A stretch of 64,000 nt of DNA. Source: Phymorhynchus buccinoides (lineage: Eukaryota; Mollusca; Gastropoda; Neogastropoda; Raphitomidae). The position numbers and the translations under genes were made by a program. This document shows, one piece after another, positions 1 to 11,621 of this stretch. Under the pieces are notes generated by a model that worked only from the letters and a program-made list of their open reading frames with translations, was not told the origin of the DNA and searched no databases. The stretch is taken from the NCBI GenBank assembly GCA_017654935.2, contig CM065683.1, positions 100,465-164,464 on the forward strand, read 5' to 3'. The first letter of the stretch is position 1, and each line of letters begins with the position of its first letter.

Positions 1-1260
1 GAGAAGACAGGACTGTATTGGAAAAGAGAAGCGACAGTACTGCATTGACAAGCAGAAGACCAGACTGAATTGAAAGAGAAGACAGAAAGGACTGGCAATC
101 ATGGAAAACCTGCACATTCATGAAGAAAAGAAAAGACAGGACGGAATTGAAAGAGGAAGGACAGGACTGTATTGAAAGAGAAGACATGACTGCATTGAAG
201 AGAAGACAGGACGCATGAAAAGAGAAGAGAGAGAGAGAGGAATGTAATCATGGAAAACCTTGCCATCATGAAGCAAAGAAAGGAAAGGACTGCATTGAAA
301 GAGAAGATATGATGCCATTGAAAGAGAAGACAGGAAGCATTGAAGAGAAGAACAGGATGCATTGAAAGAGAAGAAAGGACGGCATTGAAAGAGAGACAGG
401 ACTGCATTGAAAGAGAAGCCCGGACTGCATTGAAAGAGAAGACAGGACTGAATTGAAGAGAAGGACAGAAAGGAATGTAATCATGGGAAACCTGCAAATC
501 ATGAAGAAAAGAAAACAGACTGCATTGAAGAGAAGACAGGGACGAATTGAAAAGAGGAAGACAGAAAGGACTGCACTCATGGAAAACCTGCACATCATGA
601 AGAAAAGCAAGACAGAATGCATTGAAAGAGAAGACAGGACTGCATTGAAAGAGAAGACAGGACTGCATTGAGAGAAGACAGGACTCATGAAAGAGAGACA
701 GGACTGCATTGAAAGAGAAGACAGGCCTGCATTGAAGAGAAGACAGGACTGCATTGAAAGAGAGACAGGACTGCATTGAAGAGAGACAGAAAGGAATGTA
801 ATCATGGAAAACTGCACATCATGAAGAAAAGAGAAAAACAAGACGCATTAGAAAGAGAAGACAGGACTGTATTGAAAGAGAAGACAGACTGCCTTGAAAG
901 AGAGACAGGGACTGCATTGAAAGAGGAAGACAGAGAAAGGAATGTAATCATGGGAAACTGCACATCTGAAGCAAAAAAGACAGGACTGATTGAAAGAGAA
1001 AGACAGGAATGCATGAAAGAGAAGACAGAGAAAGGATGGAATCATGGGAAACCTGCACATTATGAGACAAAGAAAAGAAAGACAGACTGCATTGAAAGAG
1101 AGACAGGATGCATTGAAAGAGAAGACAGAAAGGAGCAATCATGGGAAACATGCACATCATGAAGAAAAGGACAGGACTGCATGAAAGAGAAGGCTAGGGA
1201 TGCATGAAGGAGAGACAGAAAGGAATGCAATCTGGAAAACCTGCACATAGAGACAAAATG
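1..1260. repeat. AG-rich minisatellite, about 19-22 bp unit
   Basis: A short word (GAAAGAGAAGACAGGACTGC plus ATT) recurs dozens of times. About every 110-330 bp it is broken by a second word, AATGTAATCATGGGAAACCT followed by GCACATCATGAAG, so there is a higher-order unit. Copies differ by many single-base indels, more than in the clean arrays further right, which suggests poor consensus here. Open frames on both strands are by-products of the repeat. Confidence 0.9.
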
Positions 1261-1404
1261 CAAACATTAAGCAGAGATGTGGCAAATCATTTAACGTAAA
1301 GACATGAAAAATGCTAAGAAGAACAAGGTATGAAAGATGTAAGAGACATTGAAAATGCATGCCCAATACTCAAGTTGTATGAATAGGTACTCGACAATTG
1401 TTTT
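1261..1404. other. Unassigned spacer
   Basis: AT-rich single-copy-looking sequence between two arrays. I see no exon, transposon end or RNA gene in it. Confidence 0.5.
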
Positions 1405-2225
1405 AGGTTTAGGTGGGCAGATTGTTGACAAATGTGGTCGTGCATGTTGCAGATTGTTTGAAAAATGTGGATGATAGGTTGCAGGTTGTTTGTCAAATTG
1501 GTCTGCCAGTGCAGGTTGTTGACAATGTTGTATGCTATGTGCAGATGTTTGACAAATGTGGTCTGCCATGGTACAGGTTGTTTGACAAATGTTGTATGCT
1601 ATGTTGCGGTGTTGACAAAAGTTGTCGATATGTTGCAGGTTGTGTTTTTGTACAAATTGGTGGTCTGCCATGTTGCAGGTTGTTTGACAAATGTTGTCTG
1701 CTATGTGCAGATTGTTTGACAAATGTGGTCTGCAGTTACAGGTTTGGCAAATGTGGTTCTGCATGTTGCAGGTTGTTGACAAATGTAGAATGTTGCAGGT
1801 TGTTTGACAAATGTCTGCCATGTTACAGGTGTTTGACAAATGTTGTCTGCTATTGTTGCAGGTGTTTGGACAAATGTGGTCTAGCCCATGTTGCAGGTTG
1901 TTTGGACAAAATGTTGCTGCTATGTTACAGGTTGTTTGACAAAGTGTTCTCGCTATGTGTAGGTTGTTTGACAAAATGTTGATATGCTGCAAGGGCTGTT
2001 TGACAAATTTGTCGGCAGGACGCGCATTGTTTGACAAAGGTTGTCTACTATGTTGCAGGTTGTTTGACAATGCTGCTATGTTGCAGGTTGTTTGACAGAT
2101 GTTGTCGCTGTATTGCAGGTTGTTTACAACTGTTGTCTGATATGTTGTAGGTTGTTGACAAAGTTGTCTGCTAGTTTGCAGGTTGTTTGAAAACTGTTGC
2201 TCTGCATGTTGCAGGTGTTGCAAAC
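1405..2225. repeat. Minisatellite, about 33 bp unit
   Basis: About 25 imperfect copies of a unit containing GTTGCAGGTTGTTTGACAAA followed by TGTTGTCTGCTAT. Many copies carry 1-2 base indels. Long open frames here (CRLFDKC-type) follow from the unit length. Confidence 0.9.
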
Positions 2226-2289
2226 ACAAGCAGTTGAGGGCAGGCCAGGAAGAGTGAGGAGACTGCAGGAGACCCAAAAACCCCAAAAA

Positions 2290-3010
2290 AATTGAGCACT
2301 GAATGACACATGCGGGATCTGCAGGACGTCATCAATCCATGGATAATGAGATCAACAGGTGATGATGATGTATTGTGAAATAATGTATCATCAGAGGTTA
2401 TAATACACATGAGACCTGAATGACACAATGCGGGATCGGAAGGACGGCAAATGCCAGGGATAATGACATCAACAGGTGATGACGCTGTATCTGTGAAATA
2501 AGTATCATCATGAACGGTATAAATATCACATTGGCAACTGAATGACACCATGAGGGATCTGGCAGGACGTCATCAATGCCAGGGATATGACATCACAGGT
2601 GATGATGATGTTTGTGAAATAAATATATTCGTACATGAGGTCCATAATATCACATGAGAACCTGAATGACACCATGAGGGATCTGCAGGACGCATCAATG
2701 CCAGGGATCATGACATCAACAGAGTGATGATGGTGTATTGTGAAATAATGTATCATCATGAGGTATAATATCACTATTGAGCACCTGAATGACACCATGA
2801 GGATCTGAGGACGTCATCAATTCCAGGGCTTAATGACAATAAACAGGTGATGATGATGTATTTGTGAAATAATATATCGTCATGAGGTATAACTATCACA
2901 TGATCACCTGAATGACAACCGGGGATCTGCAGGACGTCATCACATGCAGGGATAATGAGATAACAGGTGATGATGGGTATGTGAAATAATGTATCATGAG
3001 GTATAATATG
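2290..3010 (+). repeat. Tandem copies of a unit carrying a whole exon, about 122 bp x6
   Basis: Six noisy copies start near 2,300, 2,420, 2,540, 2,660, 2,785 and 2,910. Each has an exon-like block (CTGAATGACACCATGAGGGA then TCTGCAGGACGTCATCAATG), a GTGATGATG donor-like edge, and an AT-rich tail. The block reads as LNDTMRDLQDVINARDNDIN in the best frame. Every copy carries at least one indel, so which copy is the functional exon, and whether several are, cannot be settled here. Confidence 0.75.
2657..2722 (+). CDS. Coiled-coil gene, candidate exon (one of six copies)
   Basis: Representative copy of the exon block in the 122-bp array. The consensus encodes NDTMRDLQDVINARDNDIN with a heptad-like spacing of leucine, valine and isoleucine, then AG before a GTGATG donor. 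Ending in two bases (AG), it joins in phase with the single G that opens the next exon at 5,631, giving R then LEGELETNQ. This copy has a lost base and an extra AG near its end, probably consensus errors. The acceptor is weak. The link to the gene rests on frame and composition. Confidence 0.45.
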
Positions 3011-4440
3011 GACAGTCTTCGAATGGAAGGTCTTAATAGGGAAGGTCTTAATAGGGAAGGTCTTTTACAGGAAGGTCTGGATAGGGAAGGTCTTCATAGG
3101 AAAGGTTTTGATAGGGAAGGGGTTCATAGGGAAGTCTTGATAGGGAAGGTCTTGATAGGAAGGTTTTGATAGGGAAGGTCCTTGATAGGGAAGGTCTTCA
3201 GAGGCAGGCCTTGATAGTGAAGTCTTCATAGGAAGGTCTTCATAGGGAATGTCCTTTATAGGGAGGTCTTCATGGGAGTTTCGTCAAAGGGAAGGTTTGA
3301 TAGGGAAGGTCTTCATAGGGAAGGTCTTAATAGGGAAGGTCTTGATAGGGAAGGTCTTTTATAAGGAGGTCTGATAGGGAAGGTCTCTCATAGGAAAGGT
3401 TTTAATAAGGAAGGTGTTCATGTAGGGGAAGGTCTTGTAGGGAAAGGTCTTGATAGGTAAGGTTTTTCATAGGGAAGGTTTTCATCAGGGAAGTCTTCAT
3501 AGGAAGATCTTGATAAGGAAGGTCCTTGATAGGGAAGGTCTTCATAAGGGAGGTAGGTCTTAAGTGGGAGGGAGTCTTCATAGGGAAGGTCTTCATAGGG
3601 AAGGTCTTGATGGGGAAGGTCGTCAAAGGGAAGGTCTTGATAGGGAAGGTCTTAACAGGGAAGGTCTTAACAGGGAAGGTCTTGATAGGGAAGGTCTTTA
3701 TAGGGAAGAACTGGATAGGGAAGGTCTTGATAGGGGAGGTCTTGATAGGGAAGGTCTTGATAGGGAAGGTCTTGACAGGGAAGGTCTTCATAGGGAAGGT
3801 CTTGATGGGGAAGTTGCTTGATAGGGGGTGTCTTGATAGGGAAGGTCTTGATTTAGGGAAGGTCTTGATAGGGAAGGTCTTGACAGGACAGAGTCTTGAT
3901 AGGGAAGGGTGGATTGAAAGAGTAGGTCAGTAACTGGGAAGGTCATGATCGGGAAGGTCGTGATACGTACAGTCTTGCAATAGGGAAGGTCTTTATAAGG
4001 TAGGTCTGGATAGGGAAGGTCTTCATCGGAAAGGTTTTGATCAAGAAGGTGTTCATCGGGAAGGTAGTGATTGGGAAGGTCCTGACAGGGACCTCCCTCA
4101 TAGGGAAGGTCTTCTCTCAGGCCAGGTCTGCATGTCGAAGGTCTGCCCCCCTGAGGGTCCACTGTAATAGGGAAGGTCCTGATAGGGAATGTCTTGATTC
4201 TTGACCTCTAGGGTAGGGAAGGTCTTGACTTAGGGGGAGGTCGCTGCTAGGGATGGTTGTCATAGGGAAGGTGTTCATTAGGGAAGGTTTTGATAGGGAA
4301 GATCTTCATAGGGAAGGTCTTCATAGGGAAAGTCTTCAGATTAGGGAAGGTTCTTGATAGGGAATGTGTTGATGATAGGGGAGGTCTTGAATAGGGAGGA
4401 TCTTCATAGGGAAGGTCTTCATAGGGAAGGTTCTCTCATA
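3011..4440. repeat. 15-bp minisatellite, noisy part
   Basis: Unit GATAGGGAAGGTCTT with variants (CATA, AATA, CACA, CAAA), roughly 90 copies with many indels. The GKVLIGKV and KTFPIKTFP open frames on the two strands are repeat products. The same array resumes in clean form at 4,557. Confidence 0.92.
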
Positions 4441-4556
4441 AAGCCCCACCAAGTCATGTGTATGGGGTTTCCCTCTTATGCTCGGAAGATTTATTTAAGA
4501 ATTTCTTACCAGCGATAAGAGAAAAAACATGTGAAAAACGATGATTTTTAAACAAT
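4441..4556. mobile_element. Small MITE-like relic inside the 15-bp array
   Basis: The only non-repeat block in the array. It is related to a stretch of the MITE complex near 28,890-28,970: both have TTTCTTACCA, then ATAAGAG, AAAACATGTG and GTGATTTT in the same order. The outer part (CCACC...GTCATGTG) resembles the matching part of that element too. It looks like a short palindromic element that inserted into the array. Confidence 0.5.
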
Positions 4557-5217
4557 GGCTTTTAAGGAAGGTCTTGATAGTGAAAGGTCTTCATAGGGAA
4601 GGTCTTCAAAAGGAAGGTCTTCATAGGGAAGGTCTTCAAAGGGAAGGTCTTCACATGGAAGGTCTTCAAAGGGAAGGTCTTTATAGGGAGGGTTTTCACA
4701 GGGAAGGTCTTCATAGGGAAGGTCTAATAGGGAAGTTCTTCATAGGGAAGGTATTAATAGGGAAGGTCTTCATAGGGAAGGTATTAATAGGGAAGGTCTT
4801 CATAGGGAAGGTCTTAATAGGGAAGGTCTTCATAGGGAGGGTCTTGATAGGGAAGGGTCTTCATGGGGAGGGGTCTTCATAGGGAGGGGTCTTCATAGGG
4901 AATGGTCTTTATAGGGAAGGTCTTAATAGGGAAGGTATTTAATAGGGAAGGTCTTCATAGGGAAGGTCTTGATGGGGAAGGTCTTCATAGGAAAGGTCTT
5001 GATAGGGACGGTCTTCATAGCAAAGGTCTTGATAGGGAAGGTCTTCACAGGGAAGGTCTTCATAGGGAAGGTCTTAATAGGGAAGGTCTTCAAAGGGAAG
5101 GTCTTCACATGGAAGGTCTTGATAGGGAAGGTCTGCATAGGGAAGGTATTCAAAGGGATGGTCTTCACAGGGAAGGTCTTCAAAGGGAAGGTCTTCACAG
5201 GGAAGGTCTTGATAGGC
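4557..5217. repeat. 15-bp minisatellite, clean part
   Basis: About 44 near-perfect copies of (GATA/CATA/CAAA)GGGAAGGTCTT. Because 15 is a multiple of three, frames stay open on both strands. There is no start context or non-repeat protein sequence. Confidence 0.93.
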
Positions 5218-5249
5218 ACTGTTTCCAACACATTTGAATGCCAGAGATG

Positions 5250-5630
5250 CTGAGATTGTAAGACATGTTGTGATTGGCTGTTTCAGGCTGGAAGGAGAGC
5301 TGGAGACCAATCAGAAGAATGCAGACAACACACAGCACCAGTTGTAAGACATGTTGTGATTGGCTGTTTCAGGCTGGAAGGAGAGCTGAAGACCAATCAG
5401 AAGAATGCAGACAACACACAGCACCAGTTGTAAGACATGTTGTGATTGGCTGTTTCAGGCTGGAAGGAGAGCTGGAGACCAATCAGAAGAATGCAGACAA
5501 CACACAGCACCAGTTGTAAGACATGTTGTGATTGGCTGTTTCAGGCTGGAAGGAGAGCTGGAGACCAATCAGAAGAATGCAGACAACACACAGCACCAGT
5601 TGTAAGACATGTTGTGATTGGCTGTTTCAG
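5250..5630 (+). repeat. 86-bp tandem repeat copying a 3' splice site and exon start
   Basis: Exon-like starts fall exactly 86 bp apart at 5,287, 5,373, 5,459, 5,545 and 5,631. Each unit has GATTGGCTGTTTCAG (pyrimidine tract and AG), the first about 57 coding bases of the exon, and then a donor-like GTAAGA before the next copy. Copies are almost identical, so expansion or homogenisation is recent. Only the last copy continues into the full exon. Confidence 0.9.
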
Positions 5631-5712
5631 GCTGGAAGGAGAGCTGGAGACCAATCAGAAGAATGCAGACAACACACAGCACCAGTTGGAGTGTGACATC
5701 ACTGATCTGAAG
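5631..5712 (+). CDS. Coiled-coil gene, exon LEGELE...DITDLK
   Basis: An 82-nt exon. The acceptor is CTGTTTCAG. The exon is one base plus 27 codons: LEGELETNQKNADNTQHQ then LECDITDLK, a strong heptad pattern. It ends AAG at GCAAGT, which matches the AAG|GCAAGT consensus of the rare GC-AG introns; there is no GT at this point. It ends in phase 0, as does the start of the exon at 14,188. The exon start is repeated four more times upstream. Confidence 0.75.
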
Positions 5713-7689
5713 GCAAGTGCAGAGAGGCAGACAGACAGAGAGAACAAAGAGAGCAGACAGACAGAGAGAAAAGAGAGAGAGAGACAGCAGACAGAGAGAA
5801 AGAAAGAGATGTTGAAAGAGAGAGGCAGACAGACAGAGAGAAAGAAAGAGATGTTGAAAGGAGAGAGGCAGACAGAGAGAGACACATCCCCAGTGACAGT
5901 TAGAAAGATGACAGAGCAGCACAGATTTATTTTCAGAAAGAAAAGACTAGTGACAGATTGATGGAGGCACCCACCCCGACAGCAGGCAGAAAGAAAAATG
6001 CACACAATGCTTGAGAACCTGAAAGAATGAAGAGGCAGAAGAGAGAAGATACACCAATAAAGAGATGGCAGACAGAGGAGAAAGCAAAGAAGACAGTGAA
6101 GATCGCAGAGGCAGACAGACTTGAGACGAAAGCAAAGAGAGATGGCCAGACAAAGATGAAAGAAAGAAGACAGTGCAAGAGATGAAGAGGCAGACATCGA
6201 GCGAGAAAGATACATATACGCAAACCGGAGAGAACAGGCAGACAGACAACAGAGACAAGACAGAAGATAGAGCTGCAGAAGGAGAGAGAGACAAACTAGA
6301 GCAGAGAGAGGAAAGACAGTGACAGTCACAGACAGCCACAAAGCGACCGAGATAGGAGAGGAAGAGATACAGAGATGATATGGAGAGCAGACAACAGAGA
6401 CAGACGTCGGCAAAGACAGAGAGAGATAGGAGAGGTACAGGGAGAGAGAGAGAGGCAGCTGGTATAGGAGCTAGGCAGCCAAAGACAGACAGAGTACAGG
6501 GATACCTCTTTCTTGGAGAGAAAGAGACAAACAGAGAGATAGAGAGAGTAGCGAGAGAGAAGACATGACACATACAGAGAGAGAGGGGGGGAGAGCGAGA
6601 GTACAAGACAGATAGATAGAGAGAGAGAGGGATTTTTTTTGAGATAGAAAGGAGAGAGACAACAGACAGACAACTTTTTTCAAAGATATACAGACCAAGA
6701 CATCGAGCAGGGACACAAAGAGATAGAGAAAGAAAAAGAGATAGCCCGACACATCGAAGGAGAAAGAGGGAGAGGAGCAGAGAGAGAGACAAGAGACAAA
6801 GAGAAGACGGCAGACAGTATATCAGGAAAAAGATGCGGGAGATGCAAATCGCAGAGAGAGAGCAGAGAGAGAGAGAGAGAAGACCAGACAGACGGAGTAG
6901 AGAGAGCAGAGAGAGAGACATTGACAGGGAGAGAGAGAGAAATACAGAGAAGAGAGACGAGAGGGATGACAGACAAAGACACTCAAAGAGCACAATGAGA
7001 GCACGCTAGAGAAGAGGCCGAGTCATGAAGAGAAATAGAGAAGAGCATAGTGGAAAAGAGGAGAGGGAGAGAGATGAGAGAGAGACAGCAAGAAGAGAGT
7101 GGAGAGAGAGAGAGATAGAGAGAGAGACTCTGACAGAGAGAGATAGCAAGAGACAGAGACACCGTGACAGAGAGTAAACGACAGACCGAGAGAAGGCAGA
7201 GAGATTAGGAAAGCATGACAGACGAGAAAGACATATAGACAAAGACGGAGAAAGAGAAAGAGAGGAGAGAATGAGAGCAGAGAAGCAGAGAGATAGGGAG
7301 AGGAGAGAATAACAGGGACTAAGCATTTTAGAGCAGAAGGCCAACAAGAGAGGCGCCGAGCCGAATAGACAGACAGAGACCGTGGGACAGATAACTGATA
7401 GACTTAGAAGATAGCGTTGACGATATGGAAGAGAGATTGTTAGTGCTAGAGACAATATTTGAGAGGAGAAGTTGTATGAGAGCCAGACTTGCGGGTGAGA
7501 GATAAACCTGAGATTGCCAGACACGATTGGATGAAGCAGGCTTGTGATTACACTGATGCAGACAGAGCAAGCCCGTTGCATTGAAAGCTAGCAGACTTTG
7601 TTGTATGGCTGCCATAATCTGGCCAACTGAGGCAGGTGTGATGAAGACAGACTATAGTAATAATTGAATTCAGGAAGGTTGATTAGAAG
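5713..7689. repeat. Degenerate GA-rich intron sequence
   Basis: Low-complexity GAGAGACAGA-type sequence with a short duplicated block (GAGAGGCAGACAGAGAGAAA) near 5,820-5,880. It is more diverged than the arrays around it. The 7,330-7,690 end is less repetitive but shows no recognisable feature. Serine/leucine-rich frames on the minus strand are artefacts of composition. Confidence 0.8.
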
Positions 7690-9500
7690 CTTAGAACTAT
7701 GTGAAAGAAAGAGACAGTGAAAGAGAGAGAGGCAGACAAAGAGAAAGAAAGAGACAGTGAAAGAGAGAGGCAGACAGAGAGAAAGAAAAAGACAGTGAAA
7801 GAGAGAGGCAGACAAAGAGAAAGAAAGAGACAGTGAAAGAGAGAGGCAGACAGAGAGAAAGAAAGAAGACAGTGAAAGAGAGAGGCAGAAAAAGAGAAAG
7901 AAAGAGACAGTGAAAGAGAGAGGCAGACAGAGAGAAAGAAAGAGACAGTGAAAGAGAGAGGCAGACAGAAAGAAAGAAACAGTGAAAGAGAGATAGAGAG
8001 AGAGAGAGAGAGAAGAGACAGTGAAAGAGAGAGGCAGACAAAGAGAAAGAAAGAGACAGTGAAAGAGAGAGGCAGACAGAGAGAAAGAAAGAGACAGTGA
8101 AAGAGAGAGGCAGACAGACAGAAAGAAAGAGACAGTGAAAGAGAGAGGCAGACAGACAGAGAAAGAGACAGTGAAACGAGAGAGGCAGACTTGAGATAAA
8201 GAAGAGACAGTGAAAGAGAGAGGCAGACAGAGAGAAAGAAAGAGACAGTGAAAGAGAGAGGCAGACAAAGAAAGAAAGAGACAGTGAAAGAGAGAGGCAG
8301 ACATAAAGAAAGAGACAGTGAAAGAGAGAGGCAGACAAAGAGAAAGAAAGAGACAGTGAAAGAGAGAGGCAGACAGAGAGAAAGAAGCAGCACTTGTGAA
8401 AGAGAGAGGCAGACAGAGAGAAAGAGACAGTGAAAGAGAGAGGCAGACAAAGAGAGAGAAAGAGACAGTGAAAGGAGAGAGGCAGACAGAGAAGAAAGAG
8501 GACAGTGCAGAGAGAGAGGCAGCACAGAGAGAAAGAGACAGTGAAAGAGAGAGGCAGACAGAGAGAATAAAGAGAACAGTGAAAGAGAGAGGCAGACAGA
8601 GTAGAAAAGAAAGAGACAGTGACAGAGAGAGAGGAAGACAGAGAGAAAGAAAGAGACAGTGAAAGAGAGAGATAGAGGCAGACAGAGAGAGAAAGAAAGA
8701 GACAGTGAAAGAAAGAGACAGACAAAGAGAAAGAAAGAGAGAAAGAAAGAGACAGTGAAAGAGAGAGAGACAGAGAGAAGAAAGAGACAGTGAAAGAGAG
8801 AGGCAGACAGAAAGAAGAGACAGTGAAAGAGAGGCAGACAAAGAGAAAGAAAGAGACAGTGAAAGAGAGAGGCAGCAGACAGAGAGAGAAAGAGACAGTG
8901 AAAGAGAGAGGCAGACAGAGAGAAAGAAAGAGACAGTGAAAGAGAGAGGCAGACAGAGAGAAAGAGACAGTGAAAGAGATAGGCAGACAAAGAGAAAGAG
9001 AGAGACAGTGAAAGAGAGAGGCAGACAGAGAGAAAGAGAGAGACAGTGAAAGAGAGAGGCAGACAGAGAGAAAGAGACAGTGAAAGAGAGAGGCAGACAG
9101 AGAGAAAGAGACAGTGAAAGAGAGAGGCAGACAGAGCAGAAAGAGGACAGTGAGAGAGAGCGGCAGAGAGAGAGAAAGAGACAGTGAAGAGAGAGAGGCA
9201 GACAGAGAGAAAGAGACAGTGAAAGAGAGAGACAGACAGAGAGAAAGAGAGAAAGAGACAGAGAGAGAAAGAGACAGTGAAAGAGAGCGGCAGACAGAGA
9301 GAAAGAGACAGTGAAAGAGAGTGGCAGATCAGCGAGAAAGAGACAGTGAAAGAGAGCGACAGAGAGAGAGAAAGAGACAGTGAAAGAGAGAGGCAGACAG
9401 AGAGAAAGAGACAGTGAAAGAGAGCGGCAGACAGAGAGATAGAGAGAGGACAGAGAGGCAGAGAGAGAGAAAGAGACAGTGAAAGAGAGCGGCAGACAGG
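7690..9500. repeat. GA-rich minisatellite, about 36-40 bp unit
   Basis: About 45 copies of AAAGAGACAGTGAAAGAGAG plus AGGCAGACAGAGAGAAAG, with small length changes. The 1,047-residue minus-strand frame over this region and the next array (SLSLSL..., CLPLSFTVSF...) is a repeat translation, not a gene. Confidence 0.92.
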
Positions 9501-9504
9501 GAGA

Positions 9505-10690
9505 GACAGACTTGTCATGATAACTGAACTGAGGATGGTTGATGAAGCAGACTTGTTGTGATAACTGAACTGAGGAAGGTTGAAAGCAGACTTGTTGTGA
9601 TAACTGAACTGAGGAAGATTGATGAAGCAGACTTGTGATAACTGAATTGAGGAAGGTTGATGAAGCAGCAGACTTGTTGTGATAACTGAACTGAGGAAGG
9701 TTGATGAAGCAGACTTGTAATAATTGAATTGAGGAAGGTTGATGAAGCAGACTTGTGATAATTGAATTGAGGAAGGTTGATGAAGCAGACTTGTGATAAT
9801 TGAATTGAGGAAGGTTGATGAAGCAGACTTGTGATAACTGAACTGAGGAAGGTTGATGAAGCAGACTTGTGATAATTGAATTGAGGAAGGTTGATGAAGC
9901 AGACTTGTGATAACTGAACTGAGGAAGGTTGATGAAGCAGACTTGTGATAATTGAATTGAGGAAGGTTGATGAAGCAGACTTGTTGTGATAACTGAACTG
10001 AGGAAGGTTGATGAAGCAGACTTGTGATAATTGAATTGAGGAAGGTTGATGAAGCAGACTTGTGATAACTGAACTGAGGAAGGTTGATGAAGCAGACTTG
10101 TGATAACTGAATTGAGGAAGGTTGATGAAGCAGACTTGTGATAATTGAATTGAGGAAGGTTGATGAAGCAGACTTGTTTGATAACTGAACTGAGGAAGGT
10201 TGATGAAGCAGACTTGTGATAACTGAACTGAGGAAGGTTGATGAAGCAGACTTGTGATAACTGAATTGAGGAAGGTTGATGAAGCAGACTTGTGATAACT
10301 GAACTGAGGAAGGTTGATGAAGCAGACTTGTGATAATTGAATTGAGGAAGGTTGATGAAGCAGACTTGTGATAATTGAATTGAGGAAGGTTGATGAAGCA
10401 GACTTGTTGTGATAACTGAACTGAGGAAGGTTGATGAAGCAGACTTGTTGTGATAACTGAATTGAGGAAGGTTGATGAAGCAGACTTGTGATAACTGAAC
10501 TGAGGAAGGTTGATGAAGCAGACTTGTAATAATTGAATTGAGGAAGGTTGATGAAGCAGACTTGTGATAACTGAACTGAGGAAGGTTGATGAAGCAGACT
10601 TGTTGTGATAACTGAATTGAGGAAGGTTGATGAAGCAGACTTGTTGTGATAACTGAACTGAGGAAGGTTGATGAAGCAGACTTGTGATAA
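9505..10690. repeat. Minisatellite, 38-41 bp unit
   Basis: About 30 copies of TGAATTGAGGAAGGTTGATG followed by AAGCAGACTTGTGATAA, alternating AACTGAACTG and AATTGAATTG types. The array is cut by the LINE at 10,691 and resumes at 11,622, so the LINE landed in an existing array. Confidence 0.93.
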
Positions 10691-11621
10691 CTGCCTATCT
10701 TGAGCTTCATAAAATCAGTTCTGTTCGTCACTATCTCTCCACTGATGCCACTAAAACCTTATGTCTGTGCCTTTGTCCTTTCTAAAATAGATGACTGTAA
10801 CTCTCTTCTCACTGGCCTTCCCAAGTACCTTCTTAGCAGACTTCAGAGAATCCAGAACAACGCTGCACGACTGGTCCTCAAATCCTCCAAATTCGAACAC
10901 GTAACACCTCTTCTCCATGAGTTGCACTGGCTGCCAATCTGTGAAGGGATTGAGTACAAGATTTCCGCTCTTAGCTTTGCTGTCATTTCTGGCTCTGCTC
11001 CTAGTTACCTGTCTGATCTGCTTCACACTTACACACCCTCTCATCAGCTCCGTTCTTCCTCTGATTCTCGTCTTTTGCAGCTTCCCCTGGTTAAAACAAA
11101 AACTTACGGTGAAAGATCCTTTTCTTTTCAGGCCCCAGCTACTTGGAACAAACTACCACCATCTCTCAGACATTACAACTCTCTGTCAATCTTTAAGGCC
11201 AGTCTGAAAACACACTTCTTCTTTCAGCAATAATGTTCGCAATCTCAGCATCACATTGAAATGCTATGGGTCTGCATGAATGATGTGTGTGCGGATGGGG
11301 AGGAGAGGATTGGGGAGCGCGTGTGTGTGTATGTGTGTGTGCGTGTGCACGTGTGTGTGTGTGTGCGTGCGTGCGCGTGCGTGCGCGCGTACGTGTGTGT
11401 GTGTGTGTGGACCCGTTTGTGTGTTATGCGTAGATGCATGTTTTTATGTCTATGAATATGTCACAGCGTGAGGGTGAGGGTGGGTATGCGAGCGCGTCTG
11501 AGTATGTTTGATATGTCTGTAATTTTGTATGTGGGGCGATTCTTAGTTTTTGTAAAGCGCCATGAGTAGTACACCTAGAATGTGCGCTATATAAATATTC
11601 TTTATTATTATTATTATAACA
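10691..11621 (+). pseudogene. 5'-truncated L2-like LINE, RT C-terminal part
   Basis: The frame from about 10,700 to 11,233 holds the C-terminal segment found after the catalytic RT core in L2/CR1-type non-LTR elements: SKIDDCNSLLTGLPK, LSRLQRIQNNAARLVL, HVTPLLHELHWLPI, IEYKISALSF, and a final SIFKASLKTHFF. The catalytic YADD box and everything upstream are missing, the usual outcome of target-primed insertion. After the stop comes a 3' UTR with a (GT)n run (11,320-11,410), then AAGCGCCATGAG, GCGCTATATAAATA and an (ATT)n tail. It cannot transpose by itself. Confidence 0.88.
11316..11412. repeat. (GT)n microsatellite in the LINE 3' UTR
   Basis: Alternating GT broken by GCGTGC words. The minus-strand LINE at 17.5 kb has a similar GT run just after its stop codon. 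Confidence 0.85.

Noticed and set aside
7588..10731. 1,047-residue minus-strand open frame
   Set aside because: Translation of GA-rich and 38-bp arrays (SLSLSL, SSTFLNSVIT repeats). No domain, start context or splice structure.
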